Both the position numbers and the translations under genes were made by a program. A stretch of DNA of 64,000 nt from the NCBI GenBank assembly GCA_032158295.1, contig CM063246.1, positions 17,953,168 through 18,017,167 on the forward strand, in the 5' to 3' direction. This stretch comes from Pycnopodia helianthoides (taxonomy: Eukaryota; Echinodermata; Asteroidea; Forcipulatida; Asteriidae). The notes beneath the pieces are model-generated. The model saw only the letters and a program-made list of their open reading frames with translations. It was not told the DNA's origin and did not search any database. Of the stretch, positions 58,085 to 64,000 are shown piece by piece (the first letter of the stretch is position 1; each line of letters opens with the position of its first letter).

Positions 58085-59430
58085 TGTTGATCCATTCACC
58101 ACATGATATCATACTGCAGGCTGGCAGAGTTTATTCTTTTATTCAAGTGGACTATGTTATTCCATCATCCACAGTGGATGGTATATGATGGTCAGACTGT
58201 AGAAGGGTTGACTGTGTCATGTGTAGATGAATTTACCACATGATTTCATGCTACAAGCTGACATACACGTGCTGCATCTACATGTATCATTCAAAACCAC
58301 TGTGGGTGATATCTAATGGTCAGAGAGTAGGAGGGTTGACTGCACTGTGTATATGAATTCACCACATGATACCACATTGCAGGCTGGCAGAGTTTATTCT
58401 ATCATTCAAGTGGGCAATACACTATCATCCACAGTGGATGATATTTAATGGTCAGACTGTAGGAGGGTTGACTGTGTATATGAATTCACCACATGATATC
58501 ACATTGCAGGCTTGCAGAGTTTATTCTTTTATTCAAGTGGACATTATTCCAACATCCACAGTGGATGGTATATGATGGTCAGACTGTAGAAGGGTTGACT
58601 GTGTCATGTGTATATGAATTTACCACATGATTTCATGTTGCAAGCTGACATATACACGTACTGCATCTACATGTATCATTCAAAACCACTGTGGATGATA
58701 TCTAATGGTCAGAGAGTAGGAGGGTTGACTGCACTGTGTATGTTTTTACGCATTCAACACATGATACCATAATTGCAGGCTGGCAGAGTTTATTCTACCA
58801 TTCAAGTGGGCATTACACTATCATCCACAGTGGATGATATTTAATGGTCAGACTGTAGGAGGGTTGACTGTGTATATGAATTCACCACATGATACCACAT
58901 TGCAGGCTGGCAGAGTTTATTCTATCATTCAAGTGGGCAATACACTATCATCCACAGTGGATGATACTTAATGGACAGACTGTAGGAGGGTTGACTGTTT
59001 ATTATATAAACATGATATTATACTGCAGCCTAGAATAGTGCATCTACCATTCAAAACCACAGTAAATGATACTTAATGGTCAGTGAGTGTGAGGGTTGAC
59101 ATTGTCGTGTACATGCATCCACCACATGATATCATGTTGTAAGCTGGCATAGTGCATCCGTCATTCAAAACCACAGTGGATGATATTTAATGGTCAGACA
59201 GTGTGAGGGTTGACATTGTAGTGTAGATGCATTCACCACATGATATCATGTTGTAAGCTGGCATTCAAAACCGCAGTTGATGATACTGATTGGTCCGTCT
59301 GTAGGAGGGTTAATTGACTATACATTCACCACATGGTATAATTCTTTAGACTGGCTTATACAGTTTATCTATCATTCAAAACCACAGCCGCGATATTGAA
59401 TGGTCAGACAGTAGGAGGGCAGCAGACAAT
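58085..59430 (+). repeat. Satellite-like array, about 11 units of 110-140 bp, higher-order pattern
   Basis: caccacatgatatcatactg-type starts occur near 58091, 58218, 58358, 58487, 58619, 58757, 58879, 59010, 59119, 59232 and 59325. Three unit types (A: ttcttttattcaagtggac; B: tacatgtatcattcaaaacc; C: gggcaatacactatcatcca) appear as A-B-C-A-B-C, giving a higher-order period near 400 bases. Later units are more diverged. Confidence 0.9.
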
Positions 59431-59745
59431 GTTTTACCAGGTATGGCTGCACTTGCCTAAGTCAATCTATTTCTCAGGACAATTGGTGCCTGCTTTCAGA
59501 TTTAAAGTGTCTCCATCGCCTTTGATTATCACCGATGTATATAAGCACCTGATGGTGCATAGACACATTCCCAAAATACATACGGAAATAAAGAGTAACC
59601 TTTGCTGATATATAGTAGTTGACACGATTGAGTGCTATTTATTCCTTTCCTGACAAAGAGCTGTATGCTCGGTTAATAAATACATGTACAACTATATTCA
59701 TTGTAAGTTGGCCCTTGAGGGTTTAAAACAGGACAGGACTATTAA

Positions 59746-60109
59746 AGGAACATTACAGAATTGGTAAGAAAAAAACTTGTAAAATATACCTTTGATCACA
59801 GGATTACATAAAACTTACACGAAAACATCCCTTGAAATATTTCTGTCTGAAATGCCATATTTGATGAGAAATGAATAAAGTGATTTTCCGATTGGAGTTT
59901 ATCGCTCAGTGAGCGTTTTATTCATTTGTTGAATCTATATGATTTCATGCAAATGTGTAATCGGTTTTTCACTATTTTCTCGTGACCCAGATGGCCGATC
60001 GATCTCAAACTTCTACAGGTTTGTCAGTTTATGTATATGGTGGATTACATAAAGTGCTTACACTGCCAGCAACTGTTTTGTTAGCAAAAACCAATTCTGT
60101 AATGTTCCT
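59746..60109 (-). mobile_element. TTAA-flanked MITE, copy 6
   Basis: 364 bp, reverse orientation, TTAA both sides, terminal repeats intact, with an internal deletion of about 20 bases near 59820. Confidence 0.85.
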
Positions 60110-60113
60110 TTAA

Positions 60114-60590
60114 GGTGCAGCCAAGATTAGAACCATACACACAACTTACATGTAGACTATGTCTTGTTTTATAGCCGAGGGGGAAAGAACCCCAGGTAGC
60201 CAGTATTTCCTGACTTCCCAGCCAGGTGGGAGCCTAAGCCTTGTAAGGTTAAAATTAGCTTTCCACAGCAGGTGGCATGTCACAAGAGAGAGAGAGAGAG
60301 AAAGCGCGATCTAAACGATGTGTAATCCACCCCTGAAATACACCGGCCGTTTCACCTTTCGTGTACGGCAGGCTAAAACAAACAATCGATTGTGGTATTT
60401 TAAAACTCGACGAAAATACTCCAGTCATTATAAATCCCAGTAATTACCGCAATTTGTCTCTCATGTATTTTTAGCTATTCTTTTACTTGGTCTTTCCTTT
60501 GCTGTGTTTTTAACTGTTCTTTTACTTGGTCTTTCTTTTGCCAATTTTTGTATTTTTAACTATTCGTTTACTTGGTATTTTCCTTTGCAG
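60114..60590 (+). other. Intron end before the terminal exon
   Basis: Holds a (GA)n stretch near 60288-60301 and a run of related T-rich segments (ttttacttggtctttccttt, repeated near 60480, 60520 and 60565) ending in the acceptor at 60590. These repeats provide several alternative pyrimidine tracts. Confidence 0.6.
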
Positions 60591-61784
60591 CATTCCATCC
60601 AGCATTTCGACCGGGGAAGATTGAGGCGCACTGACACGATGGACAAGAGCCAGCCTCTGCTGGTAATCAGAGCGCCCTCTCTTGATGAAGCTGAGCCACC
60701 CCGTCAGGGCATTGAAGGCTGGATGGTCGGTAACAGAGGTGGCCACGATCTGGAAGGTCGTAACAGCAGCTGCCAAAATGTCAGCCCTACTGAGACTACG
60801 AGGCGTGATTGGATAGGGGGCGTGGCAAAGGATGCACAAACAGAATCAGTGCGGGACGACTCGGCAAGAAAACCACCCTTTCAAATTTCACCCGAACAAG
60901 ACTCCTTGGAGCGGTTGAAATCCAATGAAGATGATCAAAGTGCAATGGATATTGGAAATAAAATAGCAGTAAACGATTCACTTCAAGGTAGTATTGACAC
61001 CATGCCCCAAGAGAAATCTGCAACAGGGGAAAAGGTCGGCAATAAAGCAGACAATCTTCACAGCCAAGATGCGAGAGCATCTCATTCAGATGATGTCAGC
61101 GTCTGCTGCCAGCACAATGAGAAAGGCCCCACCAATCTGCAAGCAAAAAACAGTTTTCAGAAACGGCGGCCCATTGTATCGCTGGTTGAGCCCGAGGCCC
61201 AGGATGACTCCACGGGGACAGCTAGCAACAAACAGTCCGAGGATGATCGGGTCAGGTGCAGCGACAGTGCAAACAGTGCGGTTGGAGACGATAATGCACA
61301 AGCTGTGGTGCCAGCTGCTCTTAAGGAGCAGCAAACTAAAGAAGACGATACGCAGTGTGTAAACAATGTGACAGTGGTGGCAGCAGATAGGCCTCCTAAG
61401 ATGCCCGTAACTTCAGCACAGAGCGTTGACGATCCCTCCTTGCCCCAAGCTATCCTGTCCCCTAAGGAAATGAAGGGCGTTCGGAGTGAGGACTTTGGTC
61501 AGACTCTTCTAGATGTACCCCCACGTTCCGTGAAAGGTCATCACCGTGCCGGATCTGACATCAGCGTGGATGAGATGACCTCACTGACCCTTGGCATGAA
61601 CGCCTTCGCTGAGTCGTCAGAACACAGGGCTGAGGAGGAGCACACGGGCTACGTTGAGGCGCTGCAGGCGAACTCGGCCGAGGGGTTCGGGGAGAAAGAG
61701 GCCCAGGCTCTGATGAACAGGCCGCTGTCTGACTCCGATGTGGACTGCATGGAGCCCATGATGAAACATGAAAAGATAAATTGA
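60591..61784 (+). CDS. ANKRD27: ANKRD27 terminal coding exon: long acidic disordered tail
   Basis: The acceptor is a T-rich tract ending tcctttgcag at 60590. The exon is open for 397 codons to TGA at 61782-61784, phase 0, matching the donor at 39250. It begins HSIQHFDRGRLRRTDTMDKS QPLLVIRAPSL and continues as hydrophilic sequence rich in Asp, Glu, Ser, Gln and Asn, ending SDSDVDCMEPMMKHEKIN. I see no domain, membrane segment or coiled coil; it is probably disordered. The open frame continues 29 codons upstream, but those residues come from the pyrimidine-rich intron end and are not exon. Human VARP ends soon after the comparable basic motif, so most of this exon looks like a lineage-specific extension. 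Confidence 0.85.
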   Translation, partial: HSIQHFDRGRLRRTDTMDKSQPLLVIRAPSLDEAEPPRQGIEGWMVGNRGGHDLEGRNSSCQNVSPTETTRRDWIGGVAKDAQTESVRDDSARKPPFQISPEQDSLERLKSNEDDQSAMDIGNKIAVNDSLQGSIDTMPQEKSATGEKVGNKADNLHSQDARASHSDDVSVCCQHNEKGPTNLQAKNSFQKRRPIVSLVEPEAQDDSTGTASNKQSEDDRVRCSDSANSAVGDDNAQAVVPAALKEQQTKEDDTQCVNNVTVVAADRPPKMPVTSAQSVDDPSLPQAILSPKEMKGVRSEDFGQTLLDVPPRSVKGHHRAGSDISVDEMTSLTLGMNAFAESSEHRAEEEHTGYVEALQANSAEGFGEKEAQALMNRPLSDSDVDCMEPMMKHEKIN

Positions 61785-61797
61785 AATAATATATCAA

Positions 61798-61803
61798 AAT
61801 AAA
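61798..61803 (+). promoter_or_regulatory. Proximal polyadenylation signal AATAAA
   Basis: AATAAA lies 14 bases after the stop codon of the terminal exon, in AT-rich sequence with T-rich and GT-rich stretches downstream (ttgttttgtttgtt near 61910). Use of this site would give a very short 3' UTR. Confidence 0.4.
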
Positions 61804-62082
61804 TTATATCTGTACATATCAAACAAATTGCTTCTTTTAAAGGAGTTATTACATGCATTGCCAAATCGGTATGCAACATGTACGAAATAATAGATAATAA
61901 CAAATAATTGTTTTGTTTGTTAAAGCACCTTCAAAGAGGTGTAAAATCAATTCTGTCAGTGCTTTCTATTTGCAAACACTTAAAAATACTTTGAATAGAA
62001 TTACTGTTAAATAACTCTCTGCTATGTAGAACAAGAATACAATCGATATTTGAATGAAGTACACCTAACAACCACGTAACCA

Positions 62083-62092
62083 AATAAATAAA
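62083..62092 (+). promoter_or_regulatory. Distal overlapping polyadenylation signals
   Basis: Two overlapping AATAAA hexamers (AATAAATAAA) lie about 300 bases after the stop. This gives a more typical 3' UTR length and is the better guess for the main transcript end. Confidence 0.4.
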
Positions 62093-62130
62093 AAAGAATA
62101 GAAGTTCGGCTGATTCTGTTTTTTGAAACA

Positions 62131-62358
62131 GTGAGACGACCCGGTGCCCTTCCCAGCGTGAATGAATTGATGGACACAAGGACCGTGAAGCAAGCAACAT
62201 TGAGTAAAACACCCTGGGGCGAGCAGGGGGCCAGACACCCACTGTATCAACAAGATGCCGTTGCAGATCCTCCCGTTCTGCACCGAAAGTCTCCTTCGGG
62301 GAGCGAAGCACATTTTACTGTATCCCCTCAGGGACAAGGGAAAAATGAAACGGAATAG
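62131..62358 (+). CDS. Unassigned open segment, possible alternative 3' exon
   Basis: A 75-codon open frame ends with TAG and follows an acceptor-like tract (ttctgttttttgaaacag, ending at 62131). GC content is clearly higher than the surroundings. The translation, starting RRPGALPSVNELMDTRTVKQ and ending QGQGKNETE, resembles no family I know. It could be an alternative last exon, a fragment of a downstream gene, or 3' UTR open by chance. Confidence 0.2.
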   Translation: MRRPGALPSVNELMDTRTVKQATLSKTPWGEQGARHPLYQQDAVADPPVLHRKSPSGSEAHFTVSPQGQGKNETE

Positions 62359-64000
62359 AGAGAGTTTCATTCTAGGTTTATGAATGAGCTCCTACATTTT
62401 GTCTCCATCTCTCTTCCTCTAACCCCCCCCCCCAAGGATCAGGACGGTGAAAACTGAATATGGAGAGGTTTTTTTTATTTTTCTAGTATTATCAAGATAA
62501 AAAAAAGACCCCTACATTAAGACCAACTAATCAGCCCTGCCGTGGATTGTCGACAAAGCTGATAAAGGGATTCTTAATCAATTCACGGTTCAGGGGCATA
62601 TGGAACGGTGTGGGGGCACGTCAGAAATTGATATGGATATACCCAGGCTTTAATGATTGTGCCACTCTTTGCTGGGAGAAAAATATCAAGATAAGTCCAT
62701 GGAATTGAATGCCTGTAAACACATCTTTTACTTTGTAAGTAAAAGATGTCCATAAATCCGTCAGCTTAGCTAACTAATTATTGTAGAAAGGAAGAGAAAA
62801 CAAACATATTAACGGCCTTAAGTTCTCATCTAATAGCAACGTCTTTCAACTGGTCTCGACATTTTTTTTTATATTGACCGTTGCGGTAGTGTAGCCATCT
62901 TCTTCACTCGCTTTCAAAAACTGTGTTTTTAAGCCGAGGCTGGAAGAAAAAACGTAGTCTGATTCCTTTTGATTCGAGTCATCCTTATTGAGAGTTAGTG
63001 ATGGACCACAGGGAGCCAGACGATTGTTGGTGCAAATAATTTAATATATACGATAGGCCTTTGATGTCGAAGGATTCTTCCCGATTTTGTAAAACCTAAA
63101 TCTCCTTTAAACTCCGCAGAATTTGTGAGTAGGGTTTACCCTTAATTCAGTGACTAGCCAGCATAACCAGTCGTTTCTTAAGTCTGCCGGCTTTGTCACT
63201 TGTTAATATTTTAAGGATTGATTTTTCAACATTGTCATTTTTGTTTAATAGGACTTTAATTTTAAGTCATACATGAGTGGTAAGAGCAGCCATTAGTTTA
63301 CATTTAAACTGTAAATTAAGCGTTGGAAAGTACATGTAATGAACAAGTCAGCCGGACCACTAGTCAGCCGGAGACAATTGGTTCTAAAACTCATTTGCTT
63401 CACTAGTAATTGGCCAGCGGAACACTGTCAAGAGAGCTTGCTGTTTATAAGGAAGTAAATTGGTCCCACATAAAAAAAACACCTCACACACCTGATTATG
63501 GTTTTCTGATGCAATGTATTAACTGTATATACTCCGCAAAATGTAACTCCTTGGAGATTCAGGGTCAATATTCTTTACACCAAGTAGACATCCAAGACTG
63601 CTTCAAATGTTCGTTTTTTCCTTCATTTTTGTACTTCCTAAAAACTCCCGGGTCCGATTTGATCCGGATTCCAGGTCCGATTTGACCCGGATTCCGGGTC
63701 CGATGTGGCTGGCCCATTTCTGGGGTAGTATGACCTGTGTCAAAATGACCTGAGACTTTGTCAAACTGACGCAGAATCCGAGTTAATATCCCATTTTTAA
63801 ACCAATTTTCCGGGTCAACCTGGCGGTTTTAACACCTTAGCATAGCTCTCAAATTGAGGTACACAATATTCTATTTTTTACATCCCTGTGGAGACATTCT
63901 TTCCTTTGTCCCTGTAGTCAAGAACCTCCCATAGACTTTGTACACAATATTCCTTGTGGAGCAACCCCAGTCTTTAGAATTTCCCTATGGAGACTCTTTA
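62359..64000. other. Downstream intergenic region
   Basis: Beyond a C-run at 62420 and AT-rich sequence I recognise a possible MITE remnant (62870-63040, with gtagccatcttc and ggctggaagaaaaaa, as at 36830-36900) and three short tandem ccgggtccgatttgaccc-like units at 63650-63705. No exon or promoter of a following gene is evident. Confidence 0.5.
63650..63705 (+). repeat. Short tandem repeat (ggtccgatttgacccggatt)
   Basis: Three adjacent units of about 24 bases: gggtccgatttgatccggat, aggtccgatttgacccggat and gggtccgatgtgg. Confidence 0.85.

Larger units (their letters stand above)
39250..60590 (+). other. 21 kb intron of ANKRD27
   Basis: Donor at 39250 and acceptor at 60590 agree in phase 0. 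Recognised elements are listed separately. Stretches where I see nothing definite beyond AT-rich sequence and short C or T runs: 39260-39830, 39950-40620, 41720-43030, 43170-44270, 45010-45620, 46520-48110, 49210-49720, 50830-52320, 53400-54490, 54780-55930, 56400-57000 and 59440-59740. The blocks 43.4-43.8, 51.1-51.7 and 55.3-55.7 kb are GC-richer and look unique. Confidence 0.7.
383..61784 (+). other. ANKRD27: ANKRD27 (VARP) gene, C-terminal half, 8 exons
   Basis: Eight GT-AG bounded exons join with matching phases into about 786 codons. VARP is an endosomal scaffold with an N-terminal region, a VPS9 Rab GEF domain, two ankyrin blocks and Zn-fingernail motifs that bind VPS29 of retromer (family knowledge). 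Seen here are the Ser-rich linker, the helix plus CHPLCQCGKC motif, the second ankyrin block and a long C-terminal tail. The order and local sequence match the vertebrate protein from about residue 640 as I remember it. The VPS9 domain and first ankyrin block are not in the window, so the gene starts upstream. Oddities are two introns over 20 kb and a C-terminal tail several hundred residues longer than I recall for human VARP. No promoter is visible. Confidence 0.9.

Noticed and set aside
60504..60590. Upstream extension of the terminal ORF giving an apparent signal peptide (MFLTVLLLGLSFANF)
   Set aside because: The residues come from a T-rich pyrimidine tract ending in tttgcag; an acceptor at 60590 in phase with the upstream exon explains it better.
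60625..60665. Acidic dileucine sorting signal in MDKSQPLL
   Set aside because: The acidic residue is five positions before the first Leu instead of the required four, so the canonical motif is not met.
60522..61366. Long antisense and shifted open frames within the terminal exon
   Set aside because: Shadows of the true frame, which alone agrees with the splice phase.

Overview
This is a 64 kb window of intron-rich animal nuclear DNA carrying one confident protein-coding gene on the + strand. Its exons encode the C-terminal half of VARP/ANKRD27, the VPS9-domain and ankyrin-repeat protein of endosomal trafficking. The rest is introns crowded with tRNA-derived SINEs, short inverted-repeat DNA elements (MITEs), retroelement remnants and tandem repeats. 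Repeat content, GT-AG splicing and protein divergence suggest a marine invertebrate deuterostome. Several families resemble ones I associate with echinoderms, probably a sea star, but that is recollection and not proof. I found no bacterial operon, CRISPR array or rRNA. The tRNA-like sequences all look like SINE heads rather than intact tRNA genes.

Layout. Eight exons can be joined with consistent reading phase: 383-522 (Ser-rich linker), 2494-2661 (helix, acidic loop and the Cys-rich Zn-fingernail that binds VPS29 of retromer in vertebrate VARP), 3627-3827, 4903-5022 and 10646-10807 (second ankyrin block), 12865-13066 (end of the ankyrin block plus Pro/Ser linker), 39074-39249 (conserved-looking basic segment) and 60591-61784 (a single terminal exon of 397 codons plus stop). 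Introns are 1.97, 0.97, 1.08, 5.6, 2.1, 26.0 and 21.3 kb. The N-terminal half, including the VPS9 domain and first ankyrin block, must lie upstream. A polyadenylation signal follows the stop by 14 bases.

Introns. The short introns hold a 44-bp array, SINEs and two copies of a TTAA-flanked MITE. The 26 kb intron holds a MITE with clear TIR and TSD (16.0-16.7 kb), a probable Penelope-like remnant (20.0-20.3 kb), a suspicious near-duplicate that differs only by inserted bases (22.5-22.9 kb), a 1 kb minisatellite (23.75-24.8 kb), a 180-bp array (28.1-29.0 kb), several SINEs, a MITE interrupted by a SINE (30.9-31.8 kb), unique AT-rich stretches with octamer-like motifs (33.2-35.0 kb) and a 47-bp perfect hairpin (38.4 kb). 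The 21 kb intron holds fold-back elements (45.6 and 50.7 kb), a decayed LINE 3' end (44.3-45.0 kb), more SINEs and MITEs, a possible signal-peptide exon (55.9 kb), and two adjacent satellite-like arrays (57.0-57.85 and 58.1-59.4 kb), the second with a higher-order period near 400 bp.

I see no convincing undescribed system. The most useful leads are the long C-terminal extension of VARP with a duplicated basic motif across its last intron, the hairpins, the arrays of splice-acceptor-like units and the probable assembly artefact.
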